64,000 nucleotides of DNA from Atopsyche davidsoni (GCA_022113835.1 JAILWY010000002.1:10208501-10272500); one strand, 5' to 3'; positions 1 through 12,645 are shown, numbered from the stretch's first letter. Numbers and translations are program-made. The notes: generated by a model not told the origin, from the letters alone.

Positions 1-1080
1 TCACAAAGCGCACAGAAGCTGCGGACAGGTGAGGGCAGGTAGATAACGGGCGCTGCACAGCTTTACAATAAGCCACTAATTGATTTACAGCACGTGCTGA
101 CGGCGAACAGGTGAACACGTCGTTAATAGTTCCAGTTCAGAGAATGCAAGTGGTTTTCTCGCATTTTCAATAAGTCATCGGATAAATGCAGGCACGGTAT
201 TTATTTGTTATTTATTGCACCGCATGGCGGGCCCGGCTGGCTATGAACTTGAAAAACGAGTGACAGTGAGTTGTTGTTTTTCATTTTACGCGTTTATTGT
301 TATGAAAAGCACAGCTGACCGGTTGAACTGTTCTTTGTTGAATACTTAAATATCGCAGACCGTTTAGCGATTGTGGCTAAATAAACAGTTTAAAATCTTA
401 AAAAAGCAGTGGCATGGAATATATACACGCAATAAAATATTTGCTTTCCCTAAAAAAATATTATAACCAAATTATTATATTTGTTCTAATCAAAATTCTT
501 CTAATCGATTATATCGATTCGGTACAATGAGTAATCACCGAGTGAATCACTCATTCTGTCATTGTCACGTCATTTTATTTATTCTATTTAATTAGGTAAT
601 TCGTGTGATATTTTATATATTATTTTCTATGAATAAAATATAAGTTATTTTATTGTTTTTTTTTATCGATATTAAATTCATATACGGCTAAACCATCCAA
701 TTGTGTACATTCTCATTTGTAACAATTTTTATAAGAAATATTTGTAGGAACTAGCACGCCGGTGTTGATGTTCATTTCGCTGACTTCACGCAGCCCCTCC
801 TGAAGGCGCACTCGGGACGTCTCCGGCAGTCGTGAGTCGTAAATAACTCGCAACGTAATGATAAATAAATTCAGATTTCAATGTGAAGATTAATTACAGG
901 CCAAGAAAAGAAAACTGGGTCGTTAGGGATGCAATTAAGGGCTCGGGTCATGAAACTCCGCAAGGCGTCGAGACGCCCAGCTGAAAGTTTGATACCACAC
1001 AGCGTCCGGAGGTCATTGATAAGTAATTCGATTCAAAGGTGTTGAGCCGCATCCTAGTAGTGAATATTTCGACTCTAGTA
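1..1080. other. AT-rich non-coding DNA
   Basis: No reading frame here looks like protein. The stretch is AT-rich with short homopolymer runs. A 12 bp perfect palindrome at 88-99 centres on the E-box CACGTG (91-96). A GC-richer patch at about 760-840 has no recognisable content. Confidence 0.5.
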
Positions 1081-1094
1081 CTAGGGTTATCTCT

Positions 1095-1400
1095 GGGAGT
1101 AGTGGGTTTGAAATGATTGTAGAGAGATGTGTTCCGGAAGTACCTTGTAGAGGTGGGGCCTATTGTTTCTGCAGCCTGATGCAGAAGGAATATCAGATAT
1201 AAATGCCAGAGCATGGCAAAAAAAGGATTGTATAATAATACTATTGAGCAGCGCAATATGCAGACCTTCAAATATAAAAATGCGATGTAAAAGGACGCAG
1301 GGATCCACAGCAAAATTTACTCTAAGAAAGCCATAAACAGACTTGTTCAGTCAGATGGATAGCAAACTCCTCTGAGGAGAAGCACCTGAAGAAATAAATA
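1095..1400 (+). repeat. SINE-like repeat, copy 1 (LINE-type 3' tail)
   Basis: This segment aligns by eye with the repeat at 23097-23403 and with the reverse complement of 19245-19530. Shared landmarks, in order, are a 'gaaatgattgt' segment, 'accttgt(a/t)gaggtgg', 'tattgtttctgcagcc' (with the 19.4 kb copy), an 'aaaggatt' segment, and a 3' end reading 'ctcctctgaggag' followed by an A-rich tail. That end resembles the C-terminal codons of the LINE at 14.7-15.0 kb. I infer a non-autonomous retroelement sharing a LINE tail. Boundaries are approximate and no target duplication was found. Confidence 0.6.
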
Positions 1401-1809
1401 TTATTTCTATTTAATATAGATTGTAACACGACAAACTGTCTAGAGTTTTCTTTTATATACGTTAATCGAAATTTATATTAATACGAGGTGAAATAATGGC
1501 GTTATTTCAGGGCTCATCTTATGTGACCAAAATCGATGCGAACAACACAACTAAGAAATTACTTTCAAAATCAAATCACACAAAGTTTCTGAATAATTTA
1601 ATTAGAGATTCGCGATTATTTCACGAGGGAGCGTGCATGAGCCTTTCCGCTGCAACGGATAAATACTAGTTACGGGCTGATGATGATTATGATAAAAGGC
1701 GGAATATAAAAAAAAGTAAGGGGTGGTCTTGCTACACCTAAGGCCGGTATTTTTCGGCTCACAATCTCGGGGATATCTATTCGGCGCGCGTATTAAAATT
1801 TGGCCGGCA

Positions 1810-1876
1810 TCCCTCCCCCTCCCCCTCCCCCCGCCCCTCCTGCCACCCCCACCCCCCGCCCCTCCCCTCCCCCCCG
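1810..1876. repeat. C-rich low-complexity tract
   Basis: This is an almost pure pyrimidine run of C3-C6 blocks separated by single T, G or A. It reads as G-rich, with quadruplex potential, on the minus strand. The proline-rich frame across it is a composition artefact. Confidence 0.8.
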
Positions 1877-2159
1877 TAACCCACTTCTGCCGTCTGTGCG
1901 GGGAGGGGGCGCGTGAGTGTGCGTGCTACCCGGGACTCATCAGAACCAGCAAACCTTTTTGAAAAATATATATTATAAAACAAAAAAAACAAATGCCTCG
2001 AATGAAGTATAAACAGCTAAAAAGCTAGGAAATTGCAATCACACTTGTTTGATAGCTCTCACAAACAAAAATGATCATACTCTCTTATAACCATCCGGTC
2101 ATTCATATTTGTTGTTTGAATATGGAGTATTACAAATTTAATCTGTATGCAGTTGATAT

Positions 2160-2330
2160 TACGCATCAATTATAAAAAAAAGGGCAAGTTAAGCTTACAA
2201 ACGACGGGGTTTCAGTTTCGAATCCGGGTTCAGCAATAGATAGTACATAAGTTTTAAACTGTCTTCTCAAACTTAAAACCGTTATATATGACGATATATC
2301 AAGCTGCTATACTGCTTGCCCTTTTGCATT
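2160..2330 (+). repeat. Degraded tRNA-derived repeat fragment (tentative)
   Basis: A B-box-like GTTTCGAATCC lies at 2215-2225. The downstream words 'atactgcttgccc' and 'catttcccc' partly recur near 62.3 kb. No A-box or folded cloverleaf could be found, so this is at most an old tRNA-SINE remnant. Confidence 0.25.
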
Positions 2331-2394
2331 TCCCCATGCGAGCTCTTGTTCTAACGGAGTGACGAGGTTAAAAGCTTCATTTAATATTAGAAAG

Positions 2395-2690
2395 CCTCGC
2401 AGCCTCGCGCGCCGCGGGTTGGCAGCCGCGGCGCGCTCCGGCGCGGGTAGGTGCGCTAGTAGCCGTGCGCGGCCGTAGTGTTGGTGGGCCGGTGCGTGTG
2501 CGTCTGGCGGAGACTCCCGGAGTGGGTCACACTCTGCGCGCCGCCAGGATTATGCTGATTCCTCAGGCACTAAGTTATGTGCCGACATCAGCTGTGATTG
2601 CTCCTATCGCATTCGGATGGAGACGACACGCCGGGCGCCTTTGGCGTACGGAGCGCACTCGATTTACCGAGGGGTAAAGAATTCCCGATA
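2395..2690. other. GC/CpG-rich block
   Basis: There is an abrupt change to CpG-dense sequence (for example 2406-2475), bounded on both sides by AT-rich DNA. No coding signal is seen. The block resembles other CpG-rich blocks in the window and may be regulatory. Confidence 0.5.
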
Positions 2691-3169
2691 AATCGAACAT
2701 ACACATAATGTCCCATTTCTACCAAATACATATTATATAGTACATAAAAAAATCATGCAAGGTCGCCGCGGGACAATCGCGCATCATTCTGAAGTGATTT
2801 GTTAACACCGATGAATTGCTTTAAAATATGTAGCTTTTTTGCTCACGTGAGTTGCGAACCTCAAAAAACCTAAAACGATTATTTCCAAAATGCTATTGAA
2901 AGAATGGAAACTGAAAATTAAATAATTTACTTAAATTAACGATTAATATAATCATACGAATGTACGGTATATCTAATCGATTTAAAATGTATACAACTCT
3001 CATTTCATCTTGTCAGCGATTTGCCCACAAACTAGCAATGCCTGTTCTGCTATAAACTTACACAGTAGAAGGAAAATATGCTATTTCTAACTTTGATAAA
3101 AGGTATTGTTACGAAATCCTAGCAAATAATTTCAAAATATTATATAAGACATTAGTACGGTATCGCAGG

Positions 3170-3580
3170 GTGCGAGAGGCCTGCGGGTCGGGGTTATCAA
3201 AGTACAGGCAGTCATTCATCCTGCACTGCACCAATGCCCAAGCTCGAGTCACGGCTGAGCCGGCGGCTCGTTATGCCGGGGTCGACGGCGCGCCCTCTAG
3301 ACGGCCGCGCAGACAAACACGCGCCTCGGGAGGGCGCGGGGCGGGGCGGGGCGGGGGCGGGGGCGGAGGGCGCGGGGGGGCGGGGGCGGGGGCGGAGGGC
3401 GCAGGGGCGCGGGGCGCGGGGCGGAGCGCCTCCTGCGGGCGCCGGGCCCCAGCGCAGGGGAAGTCCCGCGGATGTGGGCAGAGACGAGAGACAAGAGAAA
3501 GTGCCACCGAGGCGCCGAGGCGCCCGCCGTAAACATCACACCGGGAAGGGGGGCGGAGCGCCCACCCACCCCGGCTGACT
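3170..3580. other. GC-rich block with G-tract minisatellite
   Basis: The core at about 3337-3425 is G-rich. A roughly 24 bp unit made of 'ggcgggggcgggggcggagg' followed by 'gcgc' occurs twice. Several runs of three to seven G make strong plus-strand quadruplex potential. Reading frames of 78-120 codons on both strands here encode only Gly/Ala/Arg or Pro and are not genes. Confidence 0.7.
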
Positions 3581-4122
3581 TACGATATTGCTGATTTCAA
3601 ATCTAAGATTTTTCTGTCGCATTCATAAGTGGATAACGGTTCGCGTTGTGGATTTTGGGAACTGGGGCGTGACTCGCTGCCCCGAGGAGTGCAGCTGTTG
3701 TATCCGAAAATATAAGCAGAATAACATCATTACTACTAAAATCAACAGCACGAGAAGCACATACCGTGATATGTATCAATAAAACCAAAACACAATATAC
3801 TATCAATTTTATAAGTATGACGCTTATCCATAATATTCTGCTTCCCCCCACAAAACAATAAAAGACTCTCTTCAAATTTGCAGTAAAAAAAAATGATATT
3901 TTAACAGTTTCTGCTTGCTTTAGGAAGTACCATTGATATTATATGTACAATACTTTTCGCAGCTATAGTTTGCATGTATAATATATACGTAAAAAACAAT
4001 TGAGAATTCGTTTACAATACAATGAACTCTTGTATATTTTATTATCGATTTTGTAATTATTGCAATATTGGAAGAAAAAATCAATTAAACGCTTTTTTGC
4101 TGTTCTTCGGTAGCCTTGGGTG

Positions 4123-4144
4123 TTTTTTTTTTTTTTTTTTTTTT
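4123..4144. repeat. Poly-T run (22 bp)
   Basis: An uninterrupted T run immediately precedes a GC-rich block. It could be the A-tail of a minus-strand retroelement, but no element body is recognisable next to it. Confidence 0.8.
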
Positions 4145-4179
4145 ACTGACAAACAGTGACATTGAGAAAACTCCTCGTT

Positions 4180-4450
4180 CCACGGAGCGACGCGAATACA
4201 CACATCGAGTATTTAGTCGGGGGGTGGTAAGGGGTGGGCACGAAGGGCGGGCGGGCCTGCGCGTCCTCCGGCGCCCCTGCAGCGCGGCACGTAGACTTCG
4301 GGCCGCGGGCCGCGGGTCGCGCGCGCCTGGCCCGGCCACTCTGCACCACTGAAGATTCAAAAATAAGTCGCGGGCTATTTGCACGCGCGGCCAAGGAAAA
4401 ACACGCCGGCCCGGCGGCACCCGCGCCCGTTAATGCACTCACGCCGATTC
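4180..4450. other. GC/CpG-rich block
   Basis: CpG-dense sequence between the poly-T run and the mariner remnant. Overlapping frames are open on both strands, as expected for GC-rich DNA, and none shows domain-like sequence. Confidence 0.5.
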
Positions 4451-4511
4451 GCCACAGCTTATTTAATTTTTATTTTATTGCAATTTTGCATTTCGGAAAT
4501 GCTGCTGTTTC

Positions 4512-5100
4512 GTCACTGATGATGAAAAATGGATTCACTACGACAACCCGAAGCGTAAAAAATCATGGGGTAAGCCCGGACATGCATCAGCATCGACGAC
4601 CAGCATTGGTGGGATCAGATGGGTGTCATCCACTATGAGCTGCTGAAACCAGGCCAAACTATCACGGGCGAGTTCTACAGACAACAATTCATGCGTTTGA
4701 AGCGAGCATTGAGCAAAACGGTCAGAATATGCGACGAGGCACGAGTCTGTAATTTTCCACCATGACAATGCTCGACCGCATGTTGCTAAACCGGTTAAAA
4801 CATATTTGTAAAACAGTGGATGGGAAGTTCTGCCTCACCCGCCTTATAGCCCAGACCTTGCCCCTTCCGACTACCACTTGTTTCGATCGATGCAGAATGC
4901 CCTTTCTGGAATACGCTACACTTCTGAACAGGGTATCAAAAATTGGCTTGATTCTTTCTTGGCTTCAAAAGCCCGGAAGATGGGGAAAAGTAGTGGCCAG
5001 CGATGGACAATACTTTGAATAGAATATATTGTACCAATTTTTTTTATGATAAAGCTCCAATTTCACGAAAAAAATCCTTAAAATTAATGCATACTGCCAA
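4512..5100 (+). pseudogene. Mariner transposase remnant (C-terminal two-thirds, broken)
   Basis: Mariner-family transposases (Tc1/mariner superfamily, DD34D) cut and paste their own element at TA sites in the nucleus. The conserved blocks can be read across shifted frames. VTDDEKWIHYDNPKRKKSWG carries the first catalytic Asp (from 4512). WWDQMGVIHYELLKPG starts at 4607 in another frame. HDNARPHVA carries the second Asp (4764-4766). SPDLAPSDYHLF carries the third, with 34 residues between the last two as the family requires. The end matches GKVVASDGQYFE, stopping at 5020-5022. Breaks seen: a deletion with frameshift just before WWDQ, a stop at 4809-4811, and a deletion with frameshift after WLDSFLASK. 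The N-terminal DNA-binding part and the 5' end are absent. The 3' inverted repeat is probably near 5078-5100 but has no partner. The element is dead. Confidence 0.9.
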
Positions 5101-7529
5101 TAATATTGTTTCGAATCTGAAATATGACCTCCAGTCTTATCTCAAACTATGAAAAAAATACACAGGTACACAGAAACACCCTGCTATAATACTGAAAGTG
5201 AACTAATAATAATATAACTGAACGCTTAAAACTCTTTATATCTGGAATTATCCGATTTTTGCAATGAAAACTTTTCACTAAGTAAAAGCGTTGTCTTATC
5301 AACCAATAATACTCACATCGCATTGAAATAAATAATTAATTAAGTATTCATTTGCCGGTCGTGAATCGACTTAGTAACGTGAATGTATGCGCCGCATGCA
5401 ATGGATAATTTCTATATCTTAATTTTAATTTAACTTCGAATAAAACTGCTGCATAATTGAGCTGAAGGTTCGACTCGTGAAATCTTTGGTATTCACCATC
5501 GCGGACTGTGGTGTCGAAACCTAGACCCTGAGAAAAAAAAAAGAGAGAGGCATGTCGGATGCCCCGGAGACTTGGTGCTGGCGCCGAATTCTGTGCGATT
5601 CGTGAATGCACGACGAAAAAATTGGCTTCATTCTTCATTCAGGAAGTATACATAGTCGAATGAAGTATTTTTTTAGAAGTAGATGAATTAATGTTCAAGA
5701 AAATCTATGATGCTACAATTAACCGAAGAGTTAAACTATAATCACCCACGCAATCACAAGACACAAACCTTAAAAATAGGCAATAAGAATAAAATAAATA
5801 GACTTAAAATAATAAACAATAGTTTCACATGAATTTCTACACATACACATAAATGTTCTTTTAAAAAAGCCTTTTTTTACATGACTAGCTTCGACTGAAA
5901 CAGATGCTATGTGGTGGAGGAATAAAGAAAAATTGCATCAAGTGTGACAATTGAAGTAGATTCGTTCAACACGAGTTGGTTTATATGTAAAGGTTGTTGG
6001 TGAGCGAGGTATATTGATTTGGTAGGTGACGGTAGCCATATCAGAGAGCAACAAGATGAATCGGAGGTATAAACAATGCGGTGTGTTTGAAGCCTTAGGA
6101 GTACAGGGTAAACTTTGCATCAAGTGGCCACCCAACAGTGAGTGCCTACTTATTAGTTTGATACTCAAAAAATGAACAATTCTACGAATTCAATTTAACT
6201 GCAAGTTATCAGTATTAGAAAAAAAAAACAGAACTGAACATACTGTGACCAAAAAATATCAATATCAATAATTCTATTGGGATTAGGTTTAGTAATGATT
6301 ATCAAAATTGCACTACATGGCATGAATACAGCGCTGTTTCTTTCAAATCAAATCCTATTAAAAATTATTTATGAGTTTGATAAATCTTAAAGTTTTATCA
6401 CAATTAAAAGAATGAAATAATTTTATTGCATTGTGAACAAAATACATGCTAAATCAAAGGTTTGCGATAAGCTGTTACAACCCCACTTTTATATAAAAAA
6501 TATGTATATATATATATATATGAGGTTGTTTCTCATTGTTTCACGTTTGAATCGAATGAGATAAGAGCGGATGGATTAAATATTTAAAATTTATCATTGG
6601 TGAATTAGTAGTAGCGAATATTTTAAAAGTGGCCAGTAGCTGCGGAGTTTACCCTGACGGCGTGCCTGAGGGAACGCCAAAATCTGAAAAACTGTCCGCC
6701 CCCGCGTGAAGGCGCGGCACTGTGACATTTGGGGATCTCGGAAGACTATCGAACACGCGCCTGCGATTAATTAGGACTCGGGGACTCGCTAAATATACTA
6801 GGTCTTACACAAAATCACTCGCAGAAACACTAATAGGAAGTTAGTGTTCCGTTTAGCTCTGATTTGTCCGAACCGAATTTTTATTGCGTGTACCAGAAAC
6901 CGCTTAACATTTACGATGCGCTTTTTCGGGCAATCGAATCACACATGGGAACGAAGTGATATTTTTGTGACGAAAACTTTTGGAGGATTTTTCTCGTCTC
7001 TATTGACATGCTGGGTACACAAAAGACTTGTATAGGTGAATAGTAATGATTTATTCAATATTTGCTTATCGTATTGAATGAATCGATATGAGCATTTCAA
7101 GAAATTACTCTAGAAGTATATAACAATTGAATAAAAATTATTTATATTTTCTATTATAAATTGATCATAATAGTATTTCTTTGTCCGGTTAGTGTTAATT
7201 GAGTATAATTAATTAAAAAAAATAAGTTCAATATGGCACGGTGTACTCGCTGCCTTTGTTCGTAACCAAGATTGTAAAAAGTGTTTTTGCAGAGGCGAAG
7301 AGTCCCAAACGATAGTGCTCACGGGGTATGAAATATTCAAAAGGATAGTTTAGGACAGAAAAGTTTACCGTTTAAAAGTTCAAACGAGCAAACGGACATG
7401 GAAAATAAAAATTACTCAAATTCTGCAATTCAAATAAAAACAGACAATATTCCCACGAAACTGCACGTCCTCTCTAGACGCAAATAATAAAAAAACAAGC
7501 CCCACACTAAATGCATATCTAATACGTAC
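5101..7529. other. AT-rich non-coding DNA
   Basis: No supported gene. The stretch holds A/T homopolymers, a (TA)n microsatellite at 6504-6521 and a short GC-richer patch at about 6640-6740. Frames of up to 96 codons show no protein-like features. Confidence 0.5.
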
Positions 7530-7925
7530 GGCGCGCGTACATTATACGGCTGGGCATATCGACAGTTTTTCATTCCACGGAGAGCGAGCGAGAGAGCGGG
7601 GCGGCCTCTCGCTCCCCCGCCTCGCAGGGATGGGAGAAAGCTGGGAAATTAAGTTAAGAATAGATTTGTAGAAAATTACTTTTCGCGTTCTGCACGCAAC
7701 GGCGGCACGGTACGACTTCGCGACTCGGCGGCCCTCCGAGCCGTACCAGGCGGGGGAGCCCGCGGCCGCGCGCCCCACCGTGCGGGAAGCGCCGCGACAC
7801 GTGACACGTGACACGGGACCCGGGACACGTGAACAATCATACCCGCCGCGCACACGAAAACAACACTTGTAAACAAATTCCAACTACCCGGCCATCCCCG
7901 CCCGGCCGAGGAAGCCATCGGCAAC
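7530..7925. other. GC/CpG-rich block with purine repeats
   Basis: The sequence is CpG-dense, with an alternating GAGCGAGCGAGAGAG motif at about 7580-7598. GAGA-type sequence of this kind is common in insect promoters and boundary elements. The triple E-box inside it is listed separately. No coding signal is seen. Confidence 0.5.
7797..7831. promoter_or_regulatory. Cluster of three CACGTG E-boxes
   Basis: CACGTG occurs at 7798-7803, 7805-7810 and 7826-7831. The first two lie in a 7 bp tandem (acacgtg repeated, then acacggg). Class B E-boxes of this type bind bHLH factors such as Myc/Max, USF or CLOCK/CYCLE. Whether this cluster is functional is inference. Confidence 0.45.
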
Positions 7926-8289
7926 TCTGATACCCTAGCATTTGATACTATCCGAACACTGAAAATTGATCACGGTACAAATGTATTCCGATATCGTTTT
8001 CAAGATAATAAATGCCACAAAAGTGTAATATTTTTGAATACACAAAGACTTTTCGGTTGTCGGCTTCGATCCGGTACGAGTGTGTGGTATGGATTGGCGG
8101 TCGGCACCGCCTCGGTGCTGCGTGAAATTCATCAGAGCGATCGATCGAGGCGTGCCCCGCGAGGACTCCCGACAGCCTGCATCAGACCGCTGACGGGTTC
8201 TCAGCGAAATAAAAAAAAAGTGGAGGAGGATCCGCGTCCACGTCCGCGAGGATCTTCAGCATTAATGATACATATTTTCCGTCGGTAAT

Positions 8290-8600
8290 TAAGTATATCT
8301 ATTTGTAGCATGTCAAATAGCGTTTGCGCGGGGCGCGGGCGGCGGGGGGTTTCATTACATCAGACGGGCCAAAGAGGACGCAAGGAAGAATTTCTTCATT
8401 TGGAACGCTCCGGCAAACAGCAAAGGACGTTTCTAATTCACACGGAGGCGGGGGCGAGGGCGGGGGCGGCGGCCCGGGCGGGCGACACGTTGCCATGGCG
8501 ACGCCGCCGCAATGGCGGCCGCCCCCGCCCCCGCTCCGCCGCCCCCTCAACCCGCCCTCGGTTGTTAGCGGATCGCTTTCCCTCCAACGGCGGCGCGCCA
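8290..8600. other. GC-rich block with G-tracts and C-tracts
   Basis: About 8446-8485 is G-rich and about 8515-8545 is C-rich, so the two parts could partly fold back on each other. NotI-like GCGGCCGC lies between them. Frames of about 100 codons on both strands are low-complexity only. Confidence 0.55.
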
Positions 8601-9239
8601 ATTTCGATTCTTGAATCTCGTAATTTTTTTTAAAACATCGGAAAATCACGGCTCATCCTGAACCGCTGTACTCACAAATGATATGCGCAGTTCAGTCACT
8701 TGCGAATATTTTTATTTGCAAATTTATAATCTATCGAGCTTCGCACAACTAAACCGTCCGCAAAGTATGTAAGAATGACGGCAATAGTTTATTTTTCGCC
8801 GGGAACGTTCTATATTTTGAGAGTTGAGTGTGTGTGTGTGGCCATGGTGATCTTATTAGTCAATGTTTCGAAGAACTCTACAATTACAAAAAATATTAAT
8901 AAAAGTTCATCATCACGTCAGGGAATGAACTCAATACTAAAATTTAAGTTATTAATTTTTAAACCTTTATTTGAAAGCAATATAGAAAAAAAATTTGAAT
9001 AGCAAATAAAAATTGAACTGCAGTTCATGTTTTTTTTTCAAACTGAATAACCGGGTTTGGGGACTCATTGAGACAACATTTTTTTTAAAGTGTTTTTTTG
9101 GCACCGCGTAGTACATTATCAAACATTATGGTTTATTCACTTTGACCGCGGTCGCAGGGGGAGGAAATACTCCCAAGGAAAATAGAGCATCCTTCATCAA
9201 GAGCTGCAGTTTTTTTTCAGCTCATTAAAGGGAAATGCA

Positions 9240-9500
9240 GTCCTTTCGAAGCTGCGCGCCTCTGCGGGCCGAGCGCCGCTCCGAGCTGGGTTCGAGCTGC
9301 ACACAGCCAGCGTATTCTGTGTAGCGCGGCACGGAGTACTACGACCGTAGCCATCCATAGCTGATTGTACCGCGGGGCGGGGGCGGGGGCGGGGGCGGAG
9401 GTGGGGGCGGGGGCGAGGGATGGGGCTGGGGCGGAGGCGGGGCGGGGCGGGGGCGGGGGCTCACGCCCGCCAGGCGGCTCCTCGCGCAGAGGAGGGCGGC
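9240..9500. other. GC-rich block with (GGGGGC)n tract
   Basis: A G-rich tract at about 9373-9462 has many runs of four to five G separated by C or CG. It has strong plus-strand quadruplex potential. The Gly/Ala frame and its proline-rich antisense are shadows of composition. Confidence 0.7.
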
Positions 9501-11070
9501 TAAAAACCGGCGATTCTGTCGGAAAATTTGTGTGTCACATTTTGTTTTGGGAAAGTGTACTGGGCACAAAGGCTGCAAGCGCCCGACCTCCCTTTGTGAG
9601 GATATCTTAGTTATCAAATATCAAGTTGATTAAATTCCGGACAGAAAATGAGCACTCATTTGAGCTTTAGTTTCAATTGGCGCTGTTTGCCGGAGGCTAA
9701 TTGCTGTCGCCTGCCTCCTCGGGAGATAAATTATTGATGATATAATAATATTTGGTACCCGGGCGGAATTGTTAAAATTAATTCTACGTACAAAACACAC
9801 GCAAAAAAGTTGCGGCTACACGTTGTTTAAACACATTTTCAATCATTGCCGTAAAGAGATAAGCTATTAAAATATATTTAAAGAAAGGATATCGCGTATG
9901 ATTTATGTATTCTAACAGTGTTCCGATAGATTGTCAGAATCTACGCCACGTACATACGCCTTCCTTGTTCATTCATATGCAAACAGATTACAACATAATA
10001 AAGGGGAAAAAAACTAGATACGCCAATTGGCTTATCTGGAGCGATTCGTCCGCCTGCATGGTTTCTTGCTTCAAAAACCATGCTACAGAAGTAATCGACG
10101 GATTTCAAGTGGGATTTTTCATCAATTATGAACAAGGATAGATCATTGTAGAAGCAGCAAGACAAACTTTACATCCGATTACTAATTTTCTTTGTCTGTC
10201 TATTGATTTTTACAAAATTCAGAGACCGACCACTTTGAACGAAAACATAGAAGCATCCATGAATTGTGGATGTGAGTCAGATGCTGGGAGGTGAATCGGA
10301 GTGGAAGAGTCTCCGATGTGGTGACTCAGAAGAAACTGGAAGAACCGCGTCATCGCGAGCACAACAGAAAACCCTAATATTCTCTACAACTCCATACGGA
10401 ACGACAGCATAGATGAAAAAATAGTTTATTGTTGAATATAATTCATTTGCTTGTATGATGACGTCACTGTGCTATACCCGCCTCGCGGCCCGTGTTGACA
10501 GTCGTAAACCAGTTTGTTTCATAGTATTGAATGATGTTTGACATTGAATATCTAATCGCTAGTATGTTTTGAATGTTAATGAAATTTAGCGATGTGCATT
10601 CTCGGTATTATCGCACGCAGTTACAGCAGCAGATAAGGTTCAACGTTCATTCACTCGGCCGATATTTCTAAGAAGATCAAACAAATCGTACTGAACATAA
10701 CGGCAGCCGCCATGATCGGCTCTTATCGCTCGATGCGCCGATAAATGCCGGCGCGAGTAAACAACGGCGAAGGCGACGGGAGCTTTCCAAGAGTCTTCTG
10801 TCGCACGCGAGTAGTAGAATAAATTTCTAAAAAAAATATTATTACAAGGTAAAGTCAAGCGGAATTCCCAAATTCAACAAAATATTCAACACGGTGGTAA
10901 CACTATCGCCAATTGATATAGCGCATCGTAAAGATAAGAGACAAAGAACTTTCGGTGAAATTGTTTCTGTATTTTCAGGATAATTAAATGGACCTCGATG
11001 CCGTCGGGAGCGAGATAAAAAATGTACCTAAAATATTACGCTTGCATACATTAGGTCGTCGCTGAAATTC
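9501..11070. other. Non-coding DNA, mixed composition
   Basis: Mostly AT-rich. A moderately GC segment at about 9655-9770 contains 'ggcgctgtttgccggaggc'. A CTTATC (GATA) site lies at 10722-10727. About 10190-10400 is less AT-rich, but I recognise no gene or repeat in it. Confidence 0.4.
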
Positions 11071-11074
11071 AAAA

Positions 11075-11400
11075 TAGCCGTCGCGCAGACCCTCCCCGCC
11101 GGGCATAATGCGCCCCGCCGCCCCCGCCCCGCCGCCCCCGCCCCGCCGCCCCCGCCCCGCCGCCCCCGGCCGCCGCGCCCCTCCTCCCCCGCCATTTACG
11201 GAATTGGATTTGTTTTTGCGCGTTAGTCATCATCGTCGCTGCGCCCGGCCGCGGCCCCTCGTCGTTAGGCCCCGAGCGGGCCGCGGACCGGGCGCAAATA
11301 ATCGCGAGCCCCTGGAGCTCCGGGTGGGAATTAACATCTCGAGAAAATGCCGCGCCACCGAGCCCCGCCAAAGGGTGAACAAAATAACACACTCGAGCGC
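11075..11400. other. GC-rich block with 14 bp C-rich minisatellite
   Basis: The unit gccccgccgccccc is repeated four times in tandem at about 11112-11168, within CpG-rich DNA that continues to about 11360. The minus strand has quadruplex potential. Proline-rich frames here are artefacts. Confidence 0.7.
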
Positions 11401-11899
11401 AATGAAACGATCGTTGTATTGCTTTTTTATCTAACTTTCAATAACCGTGTTCTAAATTCCTGAAAAACGTTTTCGCGAATTCAATGATTAAGCATCACAA
11501 CACATTCATATATTCAAGTAATTTTATCTAGAAAATCTATAGCATTCGTTTCTTTGTTGGATTTTGCAGATTGTATGCACGATGTTACAATAAAAAAAAT
11601 TAATTCAGTTAAAAAAAAAAATTCAAGTTAGGTGGTACCGATACTCGAAAGCCTGAAATACACGTACTGATAGAATATCGGTTTCGGTGAAAGGCCACAC
11701 TCGAGTGATATATTTATATCATCCCCGCAAAGAGTAAATTAAATATATAAGTTAAAATATAAAATAATAAAACAATTTAACGAACAAAGGAAAAAGTCGT
11801 CGAGGCCTTCTCGGAACGGGAATCATTGATAACCGCGCGGCGGAGATGCCAAACTTCGCACGGGCCGTCATAAAAAGTATAGAGCATCGGCGGGAGTAT

Positions 11900-12090
11900 C
11901 GGCGGTCATGAATGAATTAGGGGAGGAGCGGAGTGCGCGCGCCCCCGCCCCCGCCCCAGCCCTGCCCCTGCCCTGCCGGCTTCGGTCCTCTTCCTCTTTG
12001 TTTACAGTGCTCGGCGGAGCTTTGTTCGCTTTCCGGCGCTGAAACATGCACCGCCGCACAGGTTGCCCGTCTCCGACGAAACTGCCGCAA
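11900..12090. other. GC-rich block
   Basis: A short C-rich tract (about 11938-11972) is followed by CpG-rich sequence. It is similar in make-up to the neighbouring blocks and has no coding signal. Confidence 0.5.
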
Positions 12091-12599
12091 TTCAAATCAA
12101 GCTTTCGTCACTATTGTGATTTTTCAAAAACAACAGTTTCAATTTTATAAAATTTATATCATACCCGTTGTACTCTTTCGGATACGCTCTCCACCAGGGG
12201 TAACCAAAGCGTCGGCCGCGTAACTATTCCTAGTCGCGATATACGCACATCTCCGACGCTCGTCCCGCATAAACTGATTAGTTTGTAAACAGAAATCATC
12301 GTTTGATATTGAATATAGCTTTAAATTACTACTTAAAACAAAAGTGTCCGTAATGATCAAAAGTTTTACCACCACTTCTCTACACCAAACAATATTATAC
12401 ACATTCAATTGATAACATCACAAACGAGTCCGATTGCAACGATCTCCGACGTGGATTCGGCAATTTTCATAGTCGATTAATACACGTTACGAGATGCAAC
12501 AATTGTACCTTTTAGAATCAGTCTCCTCGGGCGGATTCAGATAAATATATTTGGATAAATTGCCAACTGCTGTTTCCCCGATGTAAGTTGAAAACACAA

Positions 12600-12645
12600 G
12601 CGTGATAAGTGATAAGATACTCTACCCGGCGGCCGCGATAAGATT
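12600..12645 (+). promoter_or_regulatory. Cluster of three GATAAG motifs
   Basis: GATAAG occurs at 12604-12609, 12611-12616 and 12637-12642; the third sits in GC-rich 'ggccgcgataag'. WGATAR is the binding site of GATA factors. The clustering supports a regulatory role, but this is inference. Confidence 0.35.

Noticed and set aside
3170..3580. Gly/Ala/Arg-rich frames suggesting an RGG-type protein
   Set aside because: They come from a G-tract minisatellite, and all three frames look alike.
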